This document shows, piece after piece, positions 1-8,033 of a DNA stretch of 64,000 nt. This stretch comes from Ochrobactrum sp. Q0168. GTDB taxonomy: Bacteria > Pseudomonadota > Alphaproteobacteria > Rhizobiales > Rhizobiaceae. Position numbers and translations under genes: made by a program. The DNA lies in contig NZ_JAELXQ010000008.1 in assembly GCF_016427605.1 (NCBI RefSeq), forward strand, positions 1 to 64,000, written 5' to 3'. The notes under the pieces were generated by a model that was given only the letters and a program-made list of their open reading frames with translations, had not been told where the DNA came from and searched no databases. Positions within the stretch are counted from its first letter, which is position 1; the number at the start of each line of letters is the position of its first letter.

Positions 1-24
1 CACCACCCATATGCCATTATTAAA

Positions 25-39
25 TGCAAATAGTTTGCA
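25..39. promoter_or_regulatory. Putative Mur box (manganese-responsive operator) of mntH
   Basis: The sequence shows a perfect inverted repeat TGCAAA-TAG-TTTGCA, followed at once by a further half-site-like GTGCATA. It lies about 30 bp before the mntH start at 69. Rhizobiales Fur-family Mur regulators bind TGCAA-type palindromes upstream of mntH or sitABCD and repress when Mn(II) is replete (established knowledge). Assignment to Mur rather than another Fur/MntR protein is inferred from palindrome and neighbour. Confidence 0.7.
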
Positions 40-68
40 AGTGCATATTGGTAATAAAGGTATTTAGC

Positions 69-1439
69 ATGACACCCCATGGTGCGGGCCCCTCCGAAGG
101 TCATGACGTCACCTTTGAAGGCTGGCGGCGGGATCGAGGCGAAGCCTCCATGTCCGATGTTCATCGCTCCGTGGCGGTCAATCGCTCCGGTTCGCGATTT
201 CGCAGAGCCATGGCCTTTGTCGGTCCCGGCTATCTGGTCGCCGTCGGCTATATGGACCCCGGCAATTGGGCGACCTCGCTCGCCGGCGGTTCCCGCTTCG
301 GCTATGCGCTGCTGTCGGTCGTGCTTCTGTCCAACCTGATGGCCGTTCTGTTGCAGGCGCTCTGCACGCGGCTTGCAATCGCGACTGGACGCGATCTGGC
401 GCAAGCCTGCCGCGACGCCTATCCGCGTTTTCTCGCCTGGCCGCTCTGGCTGCTGGCAGAACTGGCAATCTGCGCCACCGATCTTGCCGAAGTCATCGGT
501 ACGGCGATCGGCCTCAATCTACTGTTCGGCATTCCGCTCGAACTCGGTGTCATCATCACCGCCGCCGACGTACTTCTGGTGCTTTATCTGCAAAATAAGG
601 GCTTCCGCCGCGTCGAAGCACTCATCATGACGCTTCTGGCCGTCATCGCGCTCTGTTTCCTGATCCAGATCCTGATGGCGCAGCCGAAATGGAACGAGGT
701 CATTCTCGGATTTGCGCCGACGGTGGAGATCATCCGCAACCCGGATATGCTTTACATAGCGCTCGGCATTATCGGCGCGACGGTCATGCCGCATAATCTC
801 TATCTGCATTCGGGCATCGTGCAGACCCGCGATTATGGACACACGACCGCTGAAAAGCGCGAAGCCATCCGCTATTCGACGCTCGATTCCACCATCGCGC
901 TGACCTTCGCGCTGCTGGTCAATGCTTCGATCCTGATCCTCGCCGCCGCAAGCTTCAACGCGACCGGCAATACCGGCGTCGAAGATCTCGACAAGGCCCA
1001 TGCCCTGCTCAACCCGTTGCTCGGATCATCGCTTGCGCCAATGCTTTTCGCCATCGCGCTTCTATGCTGCGGCCTGAATTCGACCATCACCGCCACCATG
1101 GCGGGGCAGATCGTCATGGAAGGCTTTATCCGTATCCGGTTGAAGCCGTGGCTGCGCCGCGCCATCACGCGCTTTGTGGCCATTGTGCCCGCCGCCGTCG
1201 TGACGATCATGTACGGCTCGCAGGGCACGACGCAACTTCTGATCCTGTCGCAGGTTGTGCTGAGCCTGCAATTGCCCTTCGCGGTCATACCGCTGGTCAT
1301 GTTCACGGCGGAAAAGAAGAAGATGGGATCGCTGGTCGCGCCGCGTTGGGTCACCATCCTGGCCGCCATCACTGCGGTCATCATCGTCGTGCTGAACCTG
1401 AAGCTCATCTACGACTTCTTCACCGGCGTGCCGATCTGA
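69..1439 (+). CDS. mntH: Nramp-family divalent metal (Mn2+/H+) transporter MntH
   Basis: Inner-membrane proton-coupled manganese importer of about 456 residues. The protein has the Nramp TM1 signature DPGN ([11 protein letters not shown]) and the TM6 motif MPHNLYLHS that form the metal site, with roughly eleven hydrophobic segments. I chose the ATG at 69 because AAAGG stands 8 bp ahead of it; an internal ATG at 150 with its own GAGG site would give a 429-residue form that starts nearer the conserved region. The gene is followed by a strong terminator and preceded by a Mur-box-like palindrome, which suggests repression by manganese. In B. abortus MntH is the known high-affinity Mn transporter and a virulence determinant. 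Confidence 0.95.
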   Translation: MTPHGAGPSEGHDVTFEGWRRDRGEASMSDVHRSVAVNRSGSRFRRAMAFVGPGYLVAVGYMDPGNWATSLAGGSRFGYALLSVVLLSNLMAVLLQALCTRLAIATGRDLAQACRDAYPRFLAWPLWLLAELAICATDLAEVIGTAIGLNLLFGIPLELGVIITAADVLLVLYLQNKGFRRVEALIMTLLAVIALCFLIQILMAQPKWNEVILGFAPTVEIIRNPDMLYIALGIIGATVMPHNLYLHSGIVQTRDYGHTTAEKREAIRYSTLDSTIALTFALLVNASILILAAASFNATGNTGVEDLDKAHALLNPLLGSSLAPMLFAIALLCCGLNSTITATMAGQIVMEGFIRIRLKPWLRRAITRFVAIVPAAVVTIMYGSQGTTQLLILSQVVLSLQLPFAVIPLVMFTAEKKKMGSLVAPRWVTILAAITAVIIVVLNLKLIYDFFTGVPI

Positions 1440-1480
1440 TCGGTCAAGCGCGAGCCTCCCAAGCAACTGCGCATAAGCAA

Positions 1481-1508
1481 AAAGCCCGGCTCGAAGCCGG
1501 GCTTTTTC
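1481..1508 (+). terminator. Rho-independent terminator of mntH
   Basis: Arms AAAGCCCGGC / GCCGGGCTTT around a TCGAA loop, followed by a short T run, 40 bp after the mntH stop codon. Confidence 0.85.
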
Positions 1509-1512
1509 GCTA

Positions 1513-1660
1513 GAGCATTTCCAGCAAAAGTGCGTAGCGCCTGCGCAGGGAAATCAGTCCACTGGACTGATTTCTGATCCTGCTTCGATGCGTCGGATAA
1601 TGCGCAAAAACAAATAGGTAGAGCGGTTCTAAGATTCCGTTTTAACCGGAACCGCTCTAT
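1513..1660. repeat. Bru-RS-like palindromic repeat, copy 1 (with internal insertion)
   Basis: Begins AGAGCATTTCCAGCAAAAGTGCG and ends with a GGAACCGCTCTA-type end, as in copies at 33479-33582 and, inverted, 36794-36902. This copy is about 40 bp longer: between GTAGCG and GGATAATGCG it carries a block containing a near-perfect palindrome (12-bp arms GAAATCAGTCCA / TGGACTGATTTC around one base). The element sits just past the 3' end of rnpB. The link to Brucella Bru-RS elements is from recalled features of that family. Confidence 0.75.
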
Positions 1661-1667
1661 CGAAGAA

Positions 1668-2101
1668 GTGTCAGCCGGTCTGTAAGCCGGGTTCTGTATG
1701 GCCGGGCTTTCGCCCGACGTGGCAGCCATTCATCTGGGACGGATGTTGCCACCCGCCTCTTGCAACCCACCCGGACGACTGATCCGGAAACCGATTGCCG
1801 GCTCTTGCGAACCGACGCGCCGTCCCTATTCGGTTTTGCTCCCGGTGTGGTTTACCGCGCCGTCTCCATTGCTGCAGACGCGGTGGGCTCTTACCCCACC
1901 CTTTCACCCTTACCTCGTCATCCCTGTCGTTGCAGCTGCCGCACAACGATACGGAAGACGAGGCGGTTTACTTTCTGTGGCACTATCCCTGGGGTCGCCC
2001 CCGCCGGGCGTTACCCGGCACCGTGTTTCCATGGAGCCCGGACTTTCCTCACCTGCCGCCTTTCGGCATATGACAGGCGCGGCTGCCCGACCGACTGACA
2101 C
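1668..2101 (-). ncRNA. rnpB: RNase P RNA (M1 RNA, class A)
   Basis: On the minus strand the region reads as a bacterial type A RNase P RNA: a 5' segment GTCAGTCGGTC that pairs with the 3' segment GACCGGCTGAC, the conserved GAGGAAAGTCCGGGCTCC core near 2030-2050, a GCCGGGTAACGCCCGGCGGGGG-type P3/P4 area split here by loops, ACAGAAA-type core sequence near 1970, and the 3' GAACCCGGCTTACAGACC end. It is the catalytic subunit that matures tRNA 5' ends with RnpA. A -10-like TTTATAC lies at 2105-2111 and a -35-like TTGCTT near 2129-2134. The exact ends are estimated to within a few bases. Confidence 0.93.
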
Positions 2102-2137
2102 CGCGTATAAATTCGCTTCTGTGCGAAAAAGCAACAG

Positions 2138-2169
2138 AAAAGCCGGTAGCAAAACCGCTACCGGCTTTT
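2138..2169 (-). terminator. Terminator of the SLT transglycosylase gene
   Basis: Thirteen-base arms AAAAGCCGGTAGC / GCTACCGGCTTTT with a six-base loop. The T run appears on either strand; the minus-strand gene ending at 2243 is the obvious client. It lies just upstream of the rnpB promoter. Confidence 0.75.
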
Positions 2170-2242
2170 CGTTCACATCAAACGGCTTGAAACTCTACGC
2201 AACCGCCGACGTAAATTCTGGAGCGAACTCCGAAGGCGAAGC

Positions 2243-2869
2243 TTAAAGCCCGGCCATATATGCCTTCACCGAGCTGCAATATTTTGCAGAGATCGGGTTC
2301 ATGCGCGTTGCGCCATGACCGGCATTGTATTTCAGGATCGTGCCGCAGGTGCTGCCGCCGCCAAGCTTCTGGGCCATGGCGAGATATTTCATGCCGTACT
2401 GGATGTTCGTGGAAGGCTCATAGAGCCCCTTGGCCGAGCCGGAATAACCCATGGCGCGCGCCGTCGAGAGCTTGATCTGCATCAGGCCGATTTCGCCCGC
2501 AGCACCGCGCACATTCGGCTGGAAATTGCTTTCGTGGCGCACGACCGCATGAGCGAGCGAGGACGACACGCCATAGGTGGAAGCGTAGCGATTAATGATC
2601 TGCGAGTAGCTTCCACCGCTCTTGGTCGCACGGCTGGAACCGCCGGACTTCGAACCCTTGCCCGCAGGCGCGGCACGGTTTGTGATGACTGAAACCTTTT
2701 TGACCGAAGGCTTTGCCTTATCAGCCTCAGCAACTTTGTTCTGCTGGCGGGCCTTGAGAAGTGCTGCGAGGTTGGTTGGTTCACTTGCAGGGGCGCTAAG
2801 CGCCGGATTCAGGCCAAACGAACTCATCGCGCCAACAAGGGCGCTAACAATAACAAATTTTACTTTCAT
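2243..2869 (-). CDS. Secreted lytic transglycosylase, SLT domain
   Basis: A 208-residue periplasmic murein hydrolase that would cleave the MurNAc-GlcNAc bond to form 1,6-anhydroMurNAc. Residues 1-25 form a signal peptide ending near ALSA. A low-complexity Lys/Ser/Gly linker occupies about 40-88, and an SLT (goose-lysozyme-type) domain follows from about 90. Visible family motifs are HESNF with the catalytic Glu at 113, GLMQIKLSTARAMGY, and NIQYGMKYLA. The start at 2869 has GGTAGG upstream. It stands alone on this strand with its own terminator. It is not VirB1, as no type IV secretion genes are near; growth or recycling is more likely than secretion. Confidence 0.9.
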   Translation of the reverse strand: MKVKFVIVSALVGAMSSFGLNPALSAPASEPTNLAALLKARQQNKVAEADKAKPSVKKVSVITNRAAPAGKGSKSGGSSRATKSGGSYSQIINRYASTYGVSSSLAHAVVRHESNFQPNVRGAAGEIGLMQIKLSTARAMGYSGSAKGLYEPSTNIQYGMKYLAMAQKLGGGSTCGTILKYNAGHGATRMNPISAKYCSSVKAYMAGL

Positions 2870-3187
2870 AACCTACCGTCTTGGAACGTTTCTTATGAGG
2901 GAGCGTCCGTCTTGGGGGAGACGATCCCGTTATTCAGGTCCCGGTCGGTATCGGCTCTCGAAGGCCCATTTGCGCCGGGATTAATCGATCATCTGACGGG
3001 GAAATGCAGCCGAAGATTGGTTGCAAAAGTAAAATCGTCTTACAGGTTGTAATAAAACCGACTCAATCAGACACGAGCCGACGCCCTGCTATGCAGGCAG
3101 GGCGGACAATTTGATTCGGCTAAATTTTTGAAAATTTGAACGAAATTCTAATTAAATTGCGAAAGGTGGGCCATCCGTACCGCCCAT
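2870..3187. other. Intergenic, promoter region of the SLT gene
   Basis: A 318-base AT-richer stretch between the minus-strand amidase end and the SLT gene start. It must hold the SLT promoter. I see no convincing coding frame or RNA. A hairpin (ACCGCC..GGCGGT, 3179-3196) spans the amidase stop codon. Confidence 0.5.
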
Positions 3188-4003
3188 TCAGGCGGTAACA
3201 TTTTGTCGGGAAAAAATCAGCCTGTAGAGGGTATCTATGGTAGAAACATCGGCCACACCGTCTACATTTTGTGTCCGAAAGTGACGCTGAAATGCCTTGA
3301 CCACCGTTTCCGTATCCTCATCGAAGACACCGGTGATCTCGATCCCATAGCCATAAAGCGCCAGCATGGACTGCAAGGCCTCAACAGGCTGCCCCTGCTC
3401 GCCGCGCGCCAGAAAACGTCCGCCGCGAATTGGTGTCGGCTCGATGAAGTGGCCGATGCCCGCCTCGTGCAGACGTTTCCACGGAAAGTTGTGACCCGGA
3501 TCGGTCTTGCGGGAAGGTGCGATGTCCGAATGGGCAAGCACGTTTTCAGGGAGGATGGCATAGCGCTCGCAAATATCGCGGCTGAGACGGATCACCGCCT
3601 CGATTTGCGCGTCCTTGAACGGCGGATAGTCTTGCAGAACGCCCGGATTGACGATTTCAATGCCGATGGAAGCGGAATTAATGTCGGTTTCGCCCTTCCA
3701 GAAGCTCTTGCCTGCATGCCAGGCGCGGGCCTTTTCCGACACCATCTGCACCACCTGCCCGTCCTCGTGAACGAGATAATGGGCGGAGACCTCCATCTTG
3801 GGCGATTTGAGAATATCGATCGCCTCCTGTGCGGTCGCCAGACCCGTATAATGCTGGATCAGATAGACAGGCGTCTTGCCGTCACGGCGCGGACCGTAAT
3901 TGGGTGAAGGATTGAGAGTAGCATCGGGAAAATCGGGCTTTTCCAGCGCCAGTTCCGCCAATTCGTCGTCCTGAAATCCGGTTGCGTCGCTTGACGTCTG
4001 CAT
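3188..4003 (-). CDS. N-acetylmuramoyl-L-alanine amidase (AmpD/AmiD type) with peptidoglycan-binding domain
   Basis: A 271-residue zinc amidase that cuts the lactyl-amide bond between MurNAc and the stem peptide. The Amidase_2 domain spans about 35-180: zinc-ligand candidates are His51 (in QHYTG), His158 (in AHSDIAPSRKTDPG) and Asp168, with SIGIEI in the core strand. A PG_binding_1 repeat follows at about 200-265 (QPVEALQSMLALYGYGI, DEDTETVVKAFQRHF). No signal peptide is visible, which fits a cytosolic AmpD-like recycling enzyme, although the wall-binding domain resembles AmiD. The ATG shares one base with the stop codon of the upstream DjlA-like gene (TAATG), so the two are co-translated. Confidence 0.9.
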   Translation of the reverse strand: MQTSSDATGFQDDELAELALEKPDFPDATLNPSPNYGPRRDGKTPVYLIQHYTGLATAQEAIDILKSPKMEVSAHYLVHEDGQVVQMVSEKARAWHAGKSFWKGETDINSASIGIEIVNPGVLQDYPPFKDAQIEAVIRLSRDICERYAILPENVLAHSDIAPSRKTDPGHNFPWKRLHEAGIGHFIEPTPIRGGRFLARGEQGQPVEALQSMLALYGYGIEITGVFDEDTETVVKAFQRHFRTQNVDGVADVSTIDTLYRLIFSRQNVTA

Positions 4004-4713
4004 TACGCAGCCTCCAAATGCTTTTCTATGCTCGCCCAGGCCGCGTTTATGGCAGCAAGACGCGCATTGGCAATAGCAATAAATTCGAGCGGCAGACCTT
4101 CGGCAACCAGCCGGTCGGGATGATGCTGCTTAACCAACGTTCGATAGCGGCTGCGCGCATCGTTGAACGACACACCGCGCTCAAGGCCGAGAATGGCGTA
4201 AGGGTCGCCCTCGCCGCGCTGCACATGCCGCACCGCGATGCGATCAAAAGCGACTTCGTCAAAACCGAAAATGCCTGCAACTTCGGTCAAAAAGGCCAAT
4301 TCCTTCTCATGGACATAGCCATCCGCCTTGGCGATATGAAACAGCCCATCGAGAATATCTTCCAGAAGATGGCATTCGCTCTGCCCTTCGCGGCAAAGAC
4401 CGGCCAGTTGCCGCGCATAGCTTTCAAAGCCTGCCACATCCTGCTTGGCCAGATCATAGAGCCGCGCCACATGGGCGGTTTCTTCCTGCGGCACCGCGAA
4501 AATATCCTGAAAGGCGCGTATCTCGTCTTGCGTGACTACACCATCGGCTTTCGCCATTTTTGCCGAGAGCGCGATCATGGCAATGGAGAAGGCAACCCGC
4601 CTGCGGGTATCGGCATCGCCTTCAAAAACGGTGCGCACAGCCTCAATAACGCCTGTAATAGCGTTTGACGTCACTGACGCCACAAACTCACCGATGCGAA
4701 CCCAAATCGACAT
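4003..4713 (-). CDS. djlA: DjlA-like co-chaperone, TerB-like plus J domain
   Basis: A 236-residue protein with a TerB/DUF533-like helical domain at about 35-155 (acidic motifs AKADGVVTQDE and AKADGYVHEKE) and a C-terminal J domain at about 167-236 with the HPD motif at 198-200 in LVKQHHPDRL. J proteins stimulate DnaK ATPase; DjlA family members act at the inner membrane. The N-terminal hydrophobic stretch is weak here, so membrane anchoring is uncertain. It is the first gene of a two-gene unit with the amidase. The symbol is by domain architecture; many Rhizobiales annotate it as a molecular chaperone DjlA. Confidence 0.85.
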   Translation of the reverse strand: MSIWVRIGEFVASVTSNAITGVIEAVRTVFEGDADTRRRVAFSIAMIALSAKMAKADGVVTQDEIRAFQDIFAVPQEETAHVARLYDLAKQDVAGFESYARQLAGLCREGQSECHLLEDILDGLFHIAKADGYVHEKELAFLTEVAGIFGFDEVAFDRIAVRHVQRGEGDPYAILGLERGVSFNDARSRYRTLVKQHHPDRLVAEGLPLEFIAIANARLAAINAAWASIEKHLEAA

Positions 4714-4833
4714 GGTGCTTTTCTACAAAATTCTGTAGCCGCTGAAAACCGCCCGCATGAGGCGAAGTCAAAAAAACAATGATTTATATGCTCTTATCAC
4801 CGGTCTGTGATAAGAAATGGACACCGTTCCCGA

Positions 4834-5202
4834 TTAATTGGACTGAACGGCGTTCTGGCGCTCATTGAAGGAGCGTTGTGCCGTCGCGGCGGCAGCTTCC
4901 CCGGCAGCCTGCGCCTGCTCGGCATTTTGCCCGACAGCCTTTGCGGCGGCTTCGGCATTGGTACGGGCGCGTTCAATGGCAGCCGCCTGTTCCTCGGGCG
5001 TGTTCACACCCGCCTTCTCGCGCAAGGCCTTGACGAGATCCGGCCCCTTTTTCTCCGATGCGCCTTCCGCTGGCGCGGCAGGCTGCGAAACAGCAGCGCC
5101 CTCCTGCGCCGGAGCGGCAGCCTTTTCATCACTGCCTTTGCCGCAAGCAGCAAGCGCAACCAGAACGATAGCGGCAACAAAAAACAAGGTGTTACGGTTC
5201 AT
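4834..5202 (-). CDS. Small Ala/Glu-rich lipoprotein of unknown function
   Basis: About 122 residues from the ATG at 5202, chosen because it places a clean lipoprotein signal (LVALAAC, lipidated Cys20) at the N terminus; a start at 5214 adds four residues, and the longest frame to 5292 would bury the signal. The rest is low complexity: an Ala/Pro-rich spacer, then a charged helix (KALREKAGVNTPEEQAAAIERARTNAEAAA) likely to be a coiled coil. I recognise no family. It neighbours another tiny lipoprotein in the same orientation. Confidence 0.7.
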   Translation of the reverse strand: MNRNTLFFVAAIVLVALAACGKGSDEKAAAPAQEGAAVSQPAAPAEGASEKKGPDLVKALREKAGVNTPEEQAAAIERARTNAEAAAKAVGQNAEQAQAAGEAAAATAQRSFNERQNAVQSN

Positions 5203-5429
5203 GACCAAAGCCATAACCGAAGACAACCTGCGTTTAAACACGGAAATCGCTTGCGTGCCGTCTTTCCCGTAAAATGCCGCAGGATCATTCATTCATTGCA
5301 ATTCCTTCTGGAACAAATGGCGATCCAGCTTCCTGGACCGCCATCTCTATGACTTTTACCATACGGGCCTATGACGGCTCACCGGCTGCAACTTGCCCGC
5401 ACTTGCTTGGCGCTAAATAACGATCAAGC

Positions 5430-5645
5430 TTAATTAGCAGGTGCGCTACCCGTACCACCCGTACCCGTGCCCGGAGTAGCCGGAGCCGGCGTTGCAGGCG
5501 TGGTCGTCGTATCATTGTTCGAAGGTGCCGGCGTGGTCGGGGCCGGTGCCGGAGCGTTGCTCGCTCCGTCATCCTTCTTGTCGTTGCAGGCAGCAAGGCC
5601 CAGAAGCGATACAGCGGCAACAGATGTAATTAGAAACTTCTTCAT
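5430..5645 (-). CDS. Tiny Pro/Thr-rich lipoprotein
   Basis: A 71-residue protein: signal peptide with lipobox LGLAAC (Cys20), a charged NDKKDD patch, and then an almost pure Ala/Pro/Thr/Gly tail. The start at 5645 has a GGAAGGAGAGCC-like ribosome site directly upstream. The tail looks disordered and suits a short periplasmic or surface tether. No function can be assigned. It is transcribed divergently from btaAB. Confidence 0.75.
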   Translation of the reverse strand: MKKFLITSVAAVSLLGLAACNDKKDDGASNAPAPAPTTPAPSNNDTTTTPATPAPATPGTGTGGTGSAPAN

Positions 5646-6018
5646 GTTGGCTCTCCTTCCTAGCGTGGGTTGCTCGATCCGAGCTTATCCCTGTTGAGCA
5701 TGGCGCAGTTTGCGCAGACACCCCTCTGCTCTCTTCGTGTATGACCGGCTCCTTCCGGTCGATCACTTTTGCGGTTGGATCAGGCACAGAAGTCCTGTCG
5801 ATACCCACCGTCACAGAAGAAAACGGCAGGCCAAAGGAAAGGTTCTCTCAATTAGTCTTACCGTTCGTAATAAAACGCCAAGATTGCAGACACTTAATCC
5901 CGCATTTCCCTGTCAGAAAGCGGTCGTTCATCCGTCAATCCCCATGTCACAGCGATGTCATGCCCAGTGTTTAACTTTTTTGAAACCAAGCGCGGGATTC
6001 GTCCCAGAGGGGAATTTG
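5646..6018. other. Divergent intergenic region, lipoprotein / btaAB
   Basis: The 373 bases hold the lipoprotein promoter on the left and the Pho-box array with the btaA -10 on the right. An open frame runs through on the plus strand in phase with btaA, but it lacks a ribosome site and reads as non-coding before 6019. Confidence 0.55.
5910..5961 (+). promoter_or_regulatory. Putative tandem Pho box (PhoB sites) of btaAB
   Basis: Five half-sites in series: TGTCA at 5911, GGTCG at 5922, CGTCA at 5933, TGTCA at 5945, TGTCA at 5956, spaced 11, 11, 12 and 11 bp. A TAACTT hexamer at 5972 sits 10 bp after the last TGTCAT, the geometry seen in PhoB-activated promoters where the box replaces the -35. 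The btaA ATG is at 6019. Spacing and sequence are seen; PhoB binding is inferred. Confidence 0.72.
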
Positions 6019-7266
6019 ATGGCCGACCAATCAGCCGACGGTACAATTCTGAAGCGTGCACTAACCCAGAACCATGCGCTTTCCCGCGCCGGTTTTTCGG
6101 AACGATTGTTTGCCTGGCTCTTCAAGGGGCTCGTCTATCCGCAAATCTGGGAAGATCCGGATGTGGATATGGCGGCCCTCGCCATCCAGCCCGGTCATCG
6201 CATCGTCACCATCGCGTCCGGCGGCTGCAACGCCCTGTCATACCTGACCGCCGACCCTGCCCGCGTCGAGGCTGTTGATCTCAACGAGGCCCATGTCGCC
6301 TTCAACCGGCTGAAACTGGCTGCGCTGAAGCATCTGCCGGATTACAGCGCCTTTTACCGCTTCTACGGCAAGGCGGACGACAAGACCAACCTCGCCGCCT
6401 ACAAGCGCTTCGTGCGTCCGCATCTCGATGCCGAAAGCCGCGCTTACTGGGAAAAGCGCAAATGGAACGGCCGCCAGCGCATTTCGATCTTCCGGCGCGA
6501 TCTTTATCGCCACGGACTGCTGGGTGTGTTCATCGGCATGGGGCATCGCGTGGCGCGCCTTTATGGCATCGACCCGCGCGATATCCTGAAGTCGCGCACC
6601 ATGGAAGAACAGCGCAGCTTCTTCGACACGGCGCTTGCGCCTTTGTTCGAAAAACGCATGGTGCGCTGGGCGACGGCGCGCAAATCCTCGCTGTTCGGCC
6701 TTGGCATCCCGCCCCAGCAGTATGACGCTCTCGCCACCGCCGGAAACGGCAATATGGCCGACGTATTGCGCAGCCGCCTCGAAAAACTCGCCTGTGGCTT
6801 TCCGCTGGCGGAAAACTACTTTGCCTGGCAGGCTTTCGGGCGCGGCTATAGCCGTAATGAAGAGACCGGGGAGGAAACCGGTCCGCTGCCGCCTTATCTG
6901 TCGCGCGCCAATTTCGAAACGGTGCGCGCCCGTGCCGACCGCATGACAGTGCAGAACGCCAATTACACCGACTTTCTGGCTGCCAAACCTGCGGCGTCGG
7001 TGGATCGCTATATTCTTCTCGACGCGCAGGACTGGATGAACGACAGCCAGCTCAATGCCGTGTGGAGCGAAATCACCCGCACTGCCGCGCCGGGCGCGCG
7101 CGTGATCTTCCGCACCGCCGCCGAGCCGAGCCTGCTGCCCGGTCGCGTTGCCCCGGAAATCCTCGACCGCTGGGAATATCGCGCTGACGAATCCCGCACA
7201 TTGCACGAACGCGACCGCTCATCGATCTATGGCGGCTTTCACCTCTATGTCCTGAAGGACGCATGA
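6019..7266 (+). CDS. btaA: BtaA, S-adenosylmethionine:diacylglycerol 3-amino-3-carboxypropyltransferase
   Basis: A 415-residue DUF3419-family enzyme that transfers the aminocarboxypropyl group of SAM to diacylglycerol to give diacylglyceryl-homoserine, the first step to the betaine lipid DGTS. Family features visible are FKGLVYPQIWEDP near the N terminus, the nucleotide-binding ASGGCNALSYL and EAVDLNEAHVA strands, and QDWMND / RVIFRTAAEPS near the C terminus. Length matches the Rhodobacter enzyme (about 413). The ATG at 6019 follows AGAGGGGA; longer in-frame extensions lack a ribosome site. btaB begins two bases after its stop. A Pho-box array upstream suggests induction by phosphate starvation. 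Confidence 0.92.
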   Translation: MADQSADGTILKRALTQNHALSRAGFSERLFAWLFKGLVYPQIWEDPDVDMAALAIQPGHRIVTIASGGCNALSYLTADPARVEAVDLNEAHVAFNRLKLAALKHLPDYSAFYRFYGKADDKTNLAAYKRFVRPHLDAESRAYWEKRKWNGRQRISIFRRDLYRHGLLGVFIGMGHRVARLYGIDPRDILKSRTMEEQRSFFDTALAPLFEKRMVRWATARKSSLFGLGIPPQQYDALATAGNGNMADVLRSRLEKLACGFPLAENYFAWQAFGRGYSRNEETGEETGPLPPYLSRANFETVRARADRMTVQNANYTDFLAAKPAASVDRYILLDAQDWMNDSQLNAVWSEITRTAAPGARVIFRTAAEPSLLPGRVAPEILDRWEYRADESRTLHERDRSSIYGGFHLYVLKDA

Positions 7267-7267
7267 C

Positions 7268-7942
7268 ATGCTGCATGCACAGGGCAACGGTCAGGGCGCA
7301 AGCCATGCAAGCCTGATGGACCGGGTCTACCGCCATCAGCGCCACTTCTATGATGCGACCCGCAAATATTATCTTCTGGGTCGCGACCAGATGATCGCGA
7401 CACTCGATGTGCCGGATGGCGGCAGCGTTCTGGAAATCGGCTGCGGAACCGGTCGCAATCTCGTCAAAACCGCACAGCATTACGCCGACGCAAAACTCTA
7501 TGGCATCGATATTTCAGCAGAAATGCTGGATACCGCCCGCAGTGCCGCCAGACGTGCGGGGATTGAAAACCGGACCCGGCTGGAACTGGCCGATGCGGCG
7601 CAGTTCGATCCCGAACGGCTTTTTCACCAGACCGGCTTCGACCGCATCTTCATTTCCTATGCCCTATCGATGATCCCGCAATGGCAATCGGTCATTCGCG
7701 AGAGCATTCGGCATCTGGGACCGGAGGGCGAATTACATGTCGTCGATTTCGGCAATCAAAGCGGCTTGCCCCGGTGGTTCAAGCGCGGGCTCTATACATG
7801 GCTCGACTGGTTTCACGTCACCCCGCGCCAGGACATGTTCACTCTATGCGAGCGGCTTGCAACGGAGCGCGGCCTGTCGGTGGAACGCCGCGTGCTTTAT
7901 CGCGGCTTTGCCTGGATCGTCATAATTCGGGCTTTTGTATAA
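7268..7942 (+). CDS. btaB: BtaB, diacylglyceryl-homoserine N-methyltransferase
   Basis: A 224-residue class I SAM methyltransferase with motif I VLEIGCGTGRN at about 56-66 and the acidic second strand LYGIDIS. It would methylate diacylglyceryl-homoserine three times to make DGTS. The product is told from a generic methyltransferase chiefly by its place: the ATG lies one base after the btaA TGA, and the two are one transcription unit. DGTS replaces phosphatidylcholine in rhizobia under phosphate limitation. Confidence 0.9.
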   Translation: MLHAQGNGQGASHASLMDRVYRHQRHFYDATRKYYLLGRDQMIATLDVPDGGSVLEIGCGTGRNLVKTAQHYADAKLYGIDISAEMLDTARSAARRAGIENRTRLELADAAQFDPERLFHQTGFDRIFISYALSMIPQWQSVIRESIRHLGPEGELHVVDFGNQSGLPRWFKRGLYTWLDWFHVTPRQDMFTLCERLATERGLSVERRVLYRGFAWIVIIRAFV

Positions 7943-8033
7943 AATTCGGAGTAACAACGCTGCAGGCTGGTGACGACCGGTCGCGGATCGCGTAACCGTT
8001 GTAGGGACTGATTCGCGACACCGGAAACCCTGC

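Noticed and set aside
1698-2246. Open frames across rnpB
   Set aside because: The region is an RNA gene; the frames are accidental.
5710-6018. N-terminal extension of BtaA by about 100 codons
   Set aside because: Covers the Pho-box array and promoter, no ribosome site, and makes the protein longer than its family.
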